From Calditrichota bacterium (lineage in GTDB: Bacteria > Zixibacteria > MSB-5A5 > GN15 > FEB-12), in NCBI GenBank assembly GCA_008501655.1, contig QQUK01000312.1, positions 1 through 13,215 of the forward strand: a DNA stretch of 13,215 bases, written 5' to 3'. Positions 1 through 6,055 of the stretch are shown in pieces. Both the position numbers and the translations under genes were made by a program. The notes beneath the pieces were generated by a model, which had not been told where the DNA came from, did not search any database, and worked only from the letters and a program-made list of their open reading frames with translations. Position 1 is the stretch's first letter. Each line of letters starts with the position of its first letter.

Positions 1-338
1 TTTGGCATTTCACCATCATACAAATCCAGAAGCTGTTGAGCTGATTTTTTGATTGACTTTGCTTTAGAATTATGGAATCCGGTCGCAAAAATATCCTGAG
101 TTAATTCATCCAGATTTGCTTCCGCAAAATCTTTGATTGATCGATATTTTTTAAATAATGCCGGAGTAGTTTTGTTGACCCGCTCGTCGGTACATTGAGC
201 TGAAAGAATCGTAGCAACCATAAGTTCATGAATGGTTGTATAGTTCAGCGAACATTTTGCATCGGGATAATGTTTTTTCAGCAGAGCGACAATTTTTTCC
301 GCCCTTGCTATCTTATCAGCTTTTGATTCTCTCGGCAT
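1..338 (-). CDS. nth: Endonuclease III, N-terminal part (cut by window edge)
   Basis: Base-excision-repair DNA glycosylase/AP lyase that removes oxidised pyrimidines. The frame opens at an ATG at 338-336 and stays open for 112 codons to the window edge. The stretch ELMVATILSAQCTDERVN (about residues 38-55) is the highly conserved N-terminal helix region of the Nth family, and FATGFHNSKAKSIKKSAQ (84-101) matches the E. coli segment around IGLYNSKAENIIK. The helix-hairpin-helix, catalytic Lys/Asp and the four cysteines of the Fe-S cluster lie beyond the window and cannot be checked. The start lies 2 bases after the prmC stop, with no clear Shine-Dalgarno, so it is probably translated by coupling to prmC. 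The family is well recognised from motifs; only completeness is unknown. Confidence 0.93.
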   Translation of the reverse strand, partial: MPRESKADKIARAEKIVALLKKHYPDAKCSLNYTTIHELMVATILSAQCTDERVNKTTPALFKKYRSIKDFAEANLDELTQDIFATGFHNSKAKSIKKSAQQLLDLYDGEMP

Positions 339-340
339 AA

Positions 341-1213
341 CTAAGAACAGTTTAATATGACGACACGGTCAATATCGTTTAAATCTTTGAGAATGACAAT
401 TGATGTAAAGCGGTCATCGTTTTCGGTTAGTTTCGCAACCCGGTCAGCCTGATTGTATCCAATTTCAAACATTATTCTCCCGTTTGGTGCAAGATAATTT
501 GGAGCATCCCGTAAAATAATTTCGACAGCACCAAGACCATCATTTGCTGATGTCAGGGATACTTTCGGGTCGGCAAGTACTTCCGGAGGAAGCTCTTTGT
601 ATTCATCTTCCGAGATGTAAGGCGGATTGGCAAGTATCAGATCATATTTTTCGGATGAATCTACATGAGTAAAATAATCCGATTCTATAAACTTCATATT
701 CGAATCAGCTTTTAAATCTTTAGCATTTTTTTTGGCAACATCAAGTGCTTCAGCAGAAACATCAAGCGCTGTAATCTGCGAATTGGGTACTTCTAAAGCA
801 AGGGTGCAGGAAATTACACCGGAGCCAACACCTAAATCTATAATTTTCGGTTGTTTAATTTGAAACTGTTTGATAAATCCGATGGCGGTGTCACAAAGAA
901 GTTCTGTTTCCGGAGTCGGGACCATAACGGCTGGGGAGACAAAAAACTTTCGTCCAAAAAACCATGACTCTTCTAAGATATATTGTAACGGTTCCCGGGT
1001 CAGTCTTCGTTTTATAATTTGGTTGAATCTTTCAAGATGTGAATCATTAAAAAGTGATTCCCCGTGCAGATAGAGGTTCAATCGGTCACATTCAAGGAGA
1101 AAGCAAAGAATTATCTCAATTTCTCCTTTGGCACGTTCCACTCCGGCATCAGCTAAAATTTTGCCTTGTTCGGTTATAAATTTAGGAAGATGCTCGATGA
1201 TTTTATTTGCCAT
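341..1213 (-). CDS. prmC: Peptide chain release factor N5-glutamine methyltransferase PrmC
   Basis: SAM-dependent methyltransferase that methylates the glutamine of the GGQ motif in release factors RF1/RF2 in the cytoplasm. It has 290 residues, normal for the family. An N-terminal helical domain (1-85) is followed by the family segment PLQYILEESWFFGRKF (75-90), the PETE motif (101-104), SAM-binding motif I DLGVGSG (126-132), the acidic residue D151 after strand 2, and the catalytic NPPY (196-199) that binds the target glutamine. One oddity: the usual RPETE is TPETE here (T100 in place of Arg). Its ATG overlaps the end of the upstream membrane-protein gene by 11 bases, no Shine-Dalgarno is visible, and nth follows 2 bases after its stop, so translation is probably coupled. 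Its substrate gene prfA is one gene upstream in the same operon. Confidence 0.95.
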   Translation of the reverse strand: MANKIIEHLPKFITEQGKILADAGVERAKGEIEIILCFLLECDRLNLYLHGESLFNDSHLERFNQIIKRRLTREPLQYILEESWFFGRKFFVSPAVMVPTPETELLCDTAIGFIKQFQIKQPKIIDLGVGSGVISCTLALEVPNSQITALDVSAEALDVAKKNAKDLKADSNMKFIESDYFTHVDSSEKYDLILANPPYISEDEYKELPPEVLADPKVSLTSANDGLGAVEIILRDAPNYLAPNGRIMFEIGYNQADRVAKLTENDDRFTSIVILKDLNDIDRVVILNCS

Positions 1214-2177
1214 GACTTTTACTGGTAAGCTTTTTGATAAGCAGGATCAAATAAAGGAGTACAAAAAATCCGATATAACTCCAACAGACCGTTATCGTGA
1301 AGTTGGGAGTAAATTGAATTGAATGCGGTATCAAAAAGATAAACAGAGTATTTACAAATGAACCAACAGCCAGCCATCCCACAGTCTTAGAAGAAACAAG
1401 GTCAAGTTTCGGTTTACCCTTTAATGATCCAATCAGGGAAAAGAGTAAAAAGAGCAGATAGACAAACCAGAGTTGTGTTTTATTGTCAGTAGCATCTGTG
1501 CCGAAGGGAACACCTTCCCAAAGCCCATTAAATGCAAACCAATTCATGGCAAACCCGATAGGATATCCGCCTAAAAAGCAGAGTATGACAGCCCATAGAG
1601 TAAATTTGGCGATGGGTATTGTATCGGTAGTATTACCGGTAATCAAGGGAACGGCATAGACTGCTGCAAGAGTCACTAAAAAGAAAGTTGCGAATATTAA
1701 GGCGATATGGGTGACAAGTACTATCGAGGGGACAATTCCGATAAATTTAAAGACAAACGGTTTTTCATCTTCCATAGTAAACTTTGCCCGGGTACCACCG
1801 GAGTTATCTTTAATTTCAAAATAATAATATGTCTTTTTACCGCGCATTCCGGCAGTCAGTTTTGTGCTCCAGATTGAATTAGCAGTATCTGTTAAAAACA
1901 TCGGAGCAACGTCGTATCTGCGTATATCTGTCGTTTCATCCTGAATAAATTTTGCTTTACGGAAGACCGGTTTAACAGAATCGGATAACGGTCCCGTAAT
2001 TTTTATCGGTATAGTGACAATACTGTCTTCAAAGCCTTTGGGAACGGATGTATATTCAAAACTGAATCCGTTTTCAATATGTGTGTATAAACGGGGTTGG
2101 TTCATCGCATTTTTACGGGCGACATATAAGAGTAATAAAGTGAATAATACCGCAGCAGCTATTTTGATGATTTTCAT
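1203..2177 (-). CDS. Uncharacterised multi-pass membrane protein between prfA and prmC
   Basis: I do not recognise this 324-residue protein. It starts with a hydrophobic segment (about 4-20: signal peptide or anchor), then has a polar, beta-rich region (25-140) that probably lies outside the cytoplasmic membrane, then about five hydrophobic segments (roughly 146-176, 187-211, 236-252, 265-284 and 294-315) and a short basic tail. A loop between the third and fourth hydrophobic segments carries WEGVPFGTDATDNKT (220-234), dense in Trp, Gly, Asp and Asn, which looks like a conserved functional motif rather than linker. The gene begins 2 bases after the prfA stop and its end overlaps prmC by 11 bases, so it is cotranscribed and probably translationally coupled with both. 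Any role in translation termination is only inference from position; it could equally be a passenger. No enzyme family was identified. Confidence 0.85.
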   Translation of the reverse strand: MKIIKIAAAVLFTLLLLYVARKNAMNQPRLYTHIENGFSFEYTSVPKGFEDSIVTIPIKITGPLSDSVKPVFRKAKFIQDETTDIRRYDVAPMFLTDTANSIWSTKLTAGMRGKKTYYYFEIKDNSGGTRAKFTMEDEKPFVFKFIGIVPSIVLVTHIALIFATFFLVTLAAVYAVPLITGNTTDTIPIAKFTLWAVILCFLGGYPIGFAMNWFAFNGLWEGVPFGTDATDNKTQLWFVYLLFLLFSLIGSLKGKPKLDLVSSKTVGWLAVGSFVNTLFIFLIPHSIQFTPNFTITVCWSYIGFFVLLYLILLIKKLTSKSHGK

Positions 2178-2179
2178 GA

Positions 2180-3253
2180 TTATTGAGTAGCCTGTATTTT
2201 TAATTTTTCTTCCTGTTCATGATGTTGCAAAGGTTCAATAAGTTCCTGAAGCTGTCCGCCCATAACTTCATCAAGTTTATACAATGTCAGATTGATACGA
2301 TGGTCTGTGACACGGGATTGGGGGTAATTATAGGTTCTGATTTTTGCAGAACGGTCACCGGTTGAAACCATTGTACGGCGTTCTGCGGTAAGTTTTGCCT
2401 GCTGTTCAGCAAGTTTAGCATCGTACAGTCTCGCGCGGAGAACTTTCATTGCCTTTGCTTTATTTTTAATCTGTGATTTTTCGTCCTGACAGGTTACAAC
2501 AAGACCGGTTGGAATATACGTAATCCGGACAGCTGAATCGGTTGTATTTACCGATTGACCGCCGGGACCGGAGGAACGGTAGACATCTACTTTAAGATCT
2601 TTTTCCTGAATAGCAATATCAACATCTTCAGCTTCCGGAAATACAGCAACGGTGACAGCCGATGTATGTACCCGTCCCTGAGTTTCAGTAGCCGGGACAC
2701 GTTGGACGCGATGAACGCCTGATTCATATTTCATCATACCATAGGCACCATCACCGGCGAGTGAGAATACGATTTCTTTGAAACCGCCCGATGTTGAAGG
2801 GGATGAGCTCATTATCTCAAGTTTCCAATTTTGCATATCAGCGAAGCGCTGGAACATTTTGAAAATATCACCAACAAAAATCCCTGCTTCATCTCCGCCG
2901 GTTCCGGCCCGAATCTCAACCATCGCTGGTTTGTCATCGTCGGGATCACGGGGAAGAAGCTTTAATTTGAATTTGTATTCGAGCTCATCGACAACCGACT
3001 CAAATTGTTCAAGTTCCTCTTTTGCCATTTCAACAAGTTCAGGATCTTCGTCAGCGTCTATAATCTCTTTCGAATCGGAGATACCAATCAGCGTCGATTT
3101 ATATACCCGTCCGATTTCAAGCACGGAGACGATATGCTGCCGTTCACGGTTGAGTTCGATCATCTTTTTCTGATCGGTCAGAACTTCCTGAGTCGACATC
3201 TGTTCGTCAATCGTTTTTAGTTTTTCTTCTAATTTATCTACTAATTCAAGCAT
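2180..3253 (-). CDS. prfA: Peptide chain release factor 1 (RF1)
   Basis: Recognises UAA and UAG stop codons in the ribosomal A site and triggers peptidyl-tRNA hydrolysis. At 357 residues it has the usual RF1 length. It shows an N-terminal coiled region (1-95), the PCRF-domain motif EIRAGTGGDEAG (113-124), the RF1-type anticodon-like tripeptide PAT (187-189; RF2 would have SPF) within VQRVPATETQGRVHTS, and the catalytic GGQ (231-233) within RSSGPGGQSVNTTDS. The C-terminal DHRI and GG..L segments (317-334) are also typical. The ATG at 3253 is preceded by AGGA with a 5-base spacing. A candidate promoter lies just upstream, so it may be transcribed both alone and with the DUF1385 gene. The gene for its modifying enzyme, PrmC, follows after one intervening gene. 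Confidence 0.97.
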   Translation of the reverse strand: MLELVDKLEEKLKTIDEQMSTQEVLTDQKKMIELNRERQHIVSVLEIGRVYKSTLIGISDSKEIIDADEDPELVEMAKEELEQFESVVDELEYKFKLKLLPRDPDDDKPAMVEIRAGTGGDEAGIFVGDIFKMFQRFADMQNWKLEIMSSSPSTSGGFKEIVFSLAGDGAYGMMKYESGVHRVQRVPATETQGRVHTSAVTVAVFPEAEDVDIAIQEKDLKVDVYRSSGPGGQSVNTTDSAVRITYIPTGLVVTCQDEKSQIKNKAKAMKVLRARLYDAKLAEQQAKLTAERRTMVSTGDRSAKIRTYNYPQSRVTDHRINLTLYKLDEVMGGQLQELIEPLQHHEQEEKLKIQATQ

Positions 3254-3267
3254 AGGTATCCTGTTTC

Positions 3268-3297
3268 ATGATTGCTATAGTACGGCAAAATTGAATA
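3268..3297 (-). promoter_or_regulatory. Candidate promoter in front of prfA
   Basis: In the 74-base gap between the DUF1385 gene and prfA the minus strand reads TTGCCG (about 3302-3297), a 17-base spacer, then TACTAT (about 3279-3274). Each hexamer matches 4 of 6 consensus sigma70 positions, so this is only a moderate candidate. No terminator was seen in the gap, so prfA is also likely reached by transcription from upstream. The listed span is approximate and covers the spacer and -10 part. Confidence 0.35.
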
Positions 3298-3327
3298 ATC
3301 GGCAAGTATATATATTTTTGGGGAAAG

Positions 3328-4299
3328 CTAAGAAAGGGCTTGCTGTTCAGCCTCTACTTTGTCATCGGATGTCAGCCCAAGAGCAGCTTTTAAAGCGGCA
3401 AGGGCAACTTCGAGCTGGTCGGTGGTCGGCTCTTTGGTCGTGATACACTGAAGCCAGAGTCCCGGCTGAATAAGGAACTTGGTGATAGCGTTATCTCTGG
3501 TTTTACCGGAAAGTTTTAACAGTTCATACGATGACCCGGCGACAAGCGGGAGGAGAGCAAAGTGGATTCCGAATCTGACAAACAGAGTCGGAGGGGCACC
3601 GGTTACAACGGTATAAATGGTATCCGAGATGGCATAGATTAAAATCGCAAGCAAGGCAACAATAAGGATAAACGATGTTCCGCATCTTGGATGTAGTCTG
3701 GTATGTTCAGCGGCACGGTCTGCTGTTAAATCTTCGCCCATCTCATAAGCATAGATTGATTTATGTTCTGCACCATGATATTGAAAAATTCGTCTGAATT
3801 CACCAAAGAACGATATACCCCAGACATAGAGAACAAACATAGTCAACCGGATAGCACCGGCAACAAGGTTAAAAAAGACAGCCTCTTTATTGATTCCAAA
3901 TAAATCTGAGAGTAGCAAGGGGGTGAAAAAGAATATTGCGATACCAAAGCCCATGGCAAAAACAGCAGAAAGGGCAAGCATCCATGCATTCGATTTTTTT
4001 TCTGTCTCGTTATATTCTTTCCCTTTTTCCCTGGCTTCTTCTTTTTCAGCCTCCTGCATTGCAATATCAGCTGAGAAATTGAGAGTTTTGATTCCGATGA
4101 TCATCATTTCTACGAATGCAACCGCACCACGCAAAAGAGGCAGATTGAGGACTTTATATCGTTGAGCAAGCGATTTATACTCTTCGGTTTTTATAACAAT
4201 TTCACCACTGGGAATTCTGACAGCGGTTGAGATTTTATCCGATGAGCGCATCATCACACCTTCAATTACTGCTTGTCCACCGATATTTAAATCTGGCAT
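3328..4299 (-). CDS. DUF1385 family membrane protein
   Basis: Member of the DUF1385 family, whose molecular function is not established and which is often found beside rpmE, prfA and prmC in bacteria. Of its 323 residues, the family landmarks are intact: N-terminal GGQAVIEGVMMRS (7-19), FQYHGAEHKSIYAYE (172-186), HPRCGTSF (203-210), PLVAGSSYELLK (251-262) and PGLWLQCITTKEPT (279-292). The His/Glu/Cys-rich motifs could bind metal, but that is inference. Hydrophobic segments lie at about 106-130, 140-165, 208-228 and 240-258, and an acidic/basic charged stretch (82-103) precedes the first. The ATG at 4299 has a GAGAG purine stretch upstream. A promoter embedded in the rpmE terminator probably drives it, starting the operon that continues into prfA. 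Confidence 0.93.
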   Translation of the reverse strand: MPDLNIGGQAVIEGVMMRSSDKISTAVRIPSGEIVIKTEEYKSLAQRYKVLNLPLLRGAVAFVEMMIIGIKTLNFSADIAMQEAEKEEAREKGKEYNETEKKSNAWMLALSAVFAMGFGIAIFFFTPLLLSDLFGINKEAVFFNLVAGAIRLTMFVLYVWGISFFGEFRRIFQYHGAEHKSIYAYEMGEDLTADRAAEHTRLHPRCGTSFILIVALLAILIYAISDTIYTVVTGAPPTLFVRFGIHFALLPLVAGSSYELLKLSGKTRDNAITKFLIQPGLWLQCITTKEPTTDQLEVALAALKAALGLTSDDKVEAEQQALS

Positions 4300-4340
4300 A
4301 TGTCTCTCTTTTTTGTACAGTTTATTTGTTGTTAAAAATT

Positions 4341-4375
4341 AAGCGGTGCCGTATAAATTATTATACGCACCGCTT
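4341..4375 (-). terminator. Rho-independent terminator of rpmE
   Basis: A long hairpin lies 21 bases past the rpmE stop. Arms AAGCGGTG (4341-4348) and CACCGCTT (4368-4375) pair for 8 bp, a single unpaired C follows at 4349, then CGTATAA (4350-4356) pairs with TTATACG (4361-4367) for 7 bp around a 4-base loop. On the minus strand it is followed by TTAATTTTTAAC, and on the plus strand by TTTTGATTTTTG, so it could act in both directions. No gene on the plus strand needs it within this window. Confidence 0.85.
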
Positions 4376-4389
4376 TTGATTTTTGTTAA
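4360..4389 (-). promoter_or_regulatory. Candidate promoter for the DUF1385 operon, inside the rpmE terminator
   Basis: On the minus strand TTAACA (4389-4384, 5 of 6 to the -35 consensus) is followed after 18 bases by a perfect TATAAT (4365-4360). The -10 box sits in the inner stem and loop of the rpmE terminator hairpin. Transcription starting about 7 bases further on would begin inside the hairpin, so the new RNA would lack its first arm and could not fold the terminator. The leader to the DUF1385 ATG would be roughly 50 bases. Confidence 0.55.
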
Positions 4390-4395
4390 AAAAAA

Positions 4396-4611
4396 CTACT
4401 CAGACTTCTTTTCTTCTAATTTGTATTTACGGCGGAAGCGTTCAACGCGACCGGCTGTATCAAGAAGTTTCTGTTTACCGGTAAAGAACGGATGGCACTG
4501 TGAGCAGATTTCGACATTGATTTTATCTCTAGTCGAACGGGTCTCAAATTTATTCCCGCAGGCACAGGTGACAGTCAATTCTTTGTATTCCGGATGAATA
4601 CCAGCTTTCAT
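4396..4611 (-). CDS. rpmE: Ribosomal protein L31, zinc-binding type
   Basis: Large-subunit ribosomal protein bL31, which bridges the 50S central protuberance and the 30S head. It has 71 residues, the normal length. The N-terminal IHPEYKEL (5-12), the paired cysteines C16/C18 and C36/C39, and CHPFFTGKQKLLDTAGRVERF (from 39) match the E. coli zinc-containing form; all four zinc ligands are present, so this is the C+ type and not the zinc-independent paralogue. The ATG is preceded by AAGGAAG with good spacing. It has its own promoter upstream and a strong terminator downstream, so it seems to be monocistronic, unlike the tightly packed genes on both sides. Confidence 0.97.
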   Translation of the reverse strand: MKAGIHPEYKELTVTCACGNKFETRSTRDKINVEICSQCHPFFTGKQKLLDTAGRVERFRRKYKLEEKKSE

Positions 4612-4628
4612 GGTTTCTTCCTTTATTT

Positions 4629-4649
4629 AACAATTATTGTTTCCACAAT
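4629..4649 (-). promoter_or_regulatory. Palindrome and small hairpin in the rpmE leader
   Basis: The 13-base AACAATAATTGTT (4641-4629) is a perfect inverted repeat around one central base, lying just upstream of the rpmE Shine-Dalgarno. It overlaps a 5-bp hairpin, ATTGT-GGAA-ACAAT (4649-4636), closed by a GNRA-type tetraloop. The two share the AACAAT segment, so they exclude each other as RNA structures. It could be a protein operator or a translational control element, but the sequence is AT-rich and a chance occurrence is possible. Confidence 0.35.
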
Positions 4650-4691
4650 TATGCTAACCGCTTAAACAACTTCTGGCGATTAGAGCCTTAC

Positions 4692-4719
4692 AATATATAG
4701 AAAAAAGTTGATTTGGCAA
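4692..4719 (-). promoter_or_regulatory. Sigma70-like promoter for rpmE
   Basis: On the minus strand TTGCCA (4719-4714, 5 of 6 to consensus) and TATATT (4697-4692, 5 of 6) are separated by 16 bases. The site lies in the 165-base gap between the methyltransferase gene and rpmE, giving a leader of about 75 bases before the rpmE ATG. It is the best promoter match in this gap. Confidence 0.6.
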
Positions 4720-4776
4720 GGGGACAAACGATTCTTTTTTCTAACCTATTGTTAATCATAGGCATATGTCCATAAA

Positions 4777-5445
4777 TCAACTCGATTTCGGCTTCAAAAG
4801 AATATGCCAGTAATATTTTTTATAAACCAGCTCTTCAATTTCAAAATCGGCGTCGAATATCTCTTTTAACAGCTTTTCATCAAAATAGTTCTTTAAAACC
4901 GAATACTCCTCACCATTATCTAAAAACCGCTGTTTATAGTTGTTGCCATGTTCATCAGTTCCGGTCGATTTGTATTCATCACCTTCAGCCGGTGAATTAT
5001 TGTCCAGCAGCCAGATTTGGCCGTCTTTTTTGACAAACGACTTTATAAGTTTGAAAAACCGTTCATATTTTTGCTTTGGTTCATGCGAAAACCAAAAACC
5101 GAATACCGCTAAATCAACAGAATGTGCCGGTATCGGCATACTATACATATCAGCCTGCACAAACTGAGTCGGACAGATGTAAGTTTTCTTTTTTGCTTCA
5201 GTAATCATTTCAGCTGAGTAATCGGATGAGATAATGCATTTCGCTGATTTACTCATGCAAACTGTCCAATATCCGGTACCGCAGGCTAGTTCAAGGATTG
5301 ATTTCCCGGTTACCAGATTTTCCAGATAGATTTCTATATCTGCTATTTCCTGTTGCCGTTCCGGGATATCCCGATAATAAATCTGTTCATATTCAGGTGC
5401 CCGTTTGGAGTAATAACTGTTTATGTCGTTATTTGGATTTGTCAT
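4777..5445 (-). CDS. Class I SAM-dependent methyltransferase
   Basis: A small stand-alone methyltransferase of 222 residues whose substrate cannot be told from sequence. SAM-binding motif I is ELACGTGYWT (52-61), preceded by the family-typical YYSKRAPEYEQIY region (11-23). The acidic D75 in SSDYS after strand 2 should bind the ribose of SAM, and QADM (97-100) is the next SAM contact. DLAVFGFWFSH (111-121) is the strand-4 region, and LLDNNSP (146-152) and the C-terminal WHILLKP strand fit the fold. The ATG at 5445 overlaps the end of the FMN-reductase-like gene by 17 bases, which points to coupled translation. It is the last gene of the long operon from the right. Small-molecule, tRNA or protein targets are all possible. 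Confidence 0.85.
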   Translation of the reverse strand: MTNPNNDINSYYSKRAPEYEQIYYRDIPERQQEIADIEIYLENLVTGKSILELACGTGYWTVCMSKSAKCIISSDYSAEMITEAKKKTYICPTQFVQADMYSMPIPAHSVDLAVFGFWFSHEPKQKYERFFKLIKSFVKKDGQIWLLDNNSPAEGDEYKSTGTDEHGNNYKQRFLDNGEEYSVLKNYFDEKLLKEIFDADFEIEELVYKKYYWHILLKPKSS

Positions 5446-6055
5446 GTGTATCTTTCAAAATGTCACTTAGTTTTTTTGCAATATTATCAGCTTCCTGTAT
5501 AACATCGGGATGATCACTAACGGTTCCCTTTTTATTATAATCTGGTGATCCATAGGAGACAAGTCCTTCGTTTGAAATTTCAATCCATTTAAAAAATCCG
5601 GCAACAACCCGCCGTGCTCCTTCAAACCATGTTTCTTCACCACCGACCAAAACCATTGCACCGGGGCGTTTTTTAGGGAGTCGCTTCCTGAATAGATGTT
5701 CAGAATCGGTATCCTGGTAATATGGTGGTCGGAAACAGTTACATCTATCAATTAATAATTTTGCCTGAGCTGAGACCGAATCAAAATAAATAGGGGAGCC
5801 GAACAGAAGGCAGTCTGCATGTATAAGTTTGTCATAAATATCATTTATATCATCATGGATACAGAAATTTGGTGACGGGTCAAACCCGCATGCTTCACAC
5901 GGTTTAATAGAATGATTTTGTAATTTAATAAATTCAGTTTCAATAACGACTGAATCTTTGAGATTTGCGTCAATTTGTTCCGCCATATGTTTCAGTAAAT
6001 AATCAGTTGAGGAATCAGCAACCGGAGAACCTGATATTGATAAAAGTTTAATCAA
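5429..6055 (-). CDS. Flavodoxin-fold NAD(P)H:FMN reductase-like protein
   Basis: Member of the NADPH-dependent FMN reductase / flavodoxin superfamily, a cytoplasmic redox protein of unknown partner. From the TTG start it has 208 residues: strand 1 and the FMN-phosphate loop LSISGSPVADSST (5-17), a C-x2-C-x8-C cluster (C53, C56, C65), HDD (67-69), and the flavin-contact motif FGSPIYF (85-91), all usual for the subgroup related to iron-sulfur flavoproteins. Only three of the cysteines expected for a Fe-S cluster are in this segment, so cluster binding is doubtful. A start at the ATG at 6067 would add MRWN, but there AGG TGG is better read as the Shine-Dalgarno for TTG at 6055, which begins the protein right at strand 1. 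It overlaps the ABC-F gene by 8 bases and the methyltransferase gene by 17. Confidence 0.85.
   Translation of the reverse strand: MIKLLSISGSPVADSSTDYLLKHMAEQIDANLKDSVVIETEFIKLQNHSIKPCEACGFDPSPNFCIHDDINDIYDKLIHADCLLFGSPIYFDSVSAQAKLLIDRCNCFRPPYYQDTDSEHLFRKRLPKKRPGAMVLVGGEETWFEGARRVVAGFFKWIEISNEGLVSYGSPDYNKKGTVSDHPDVIQEADNIAKKLSDILKDTHDKSK

Noticed and set aside
4745..4762. Hairpin CCTAT/ATAGG after the methyltransferase gene, considered as the operon terminator
   Set aside because: The stem is only 5 bp with an 8-base loop and no T run follows on the minus strand; it is too weak to call.
5870..5910. Four-cysteine iron-sulfur cluster site in the FMN-reductase-like protein
   Set aside because: Only C53, C56 and C65 occur in the segment; the fourth expected cysteine is absent, so a cluster is not claimed.
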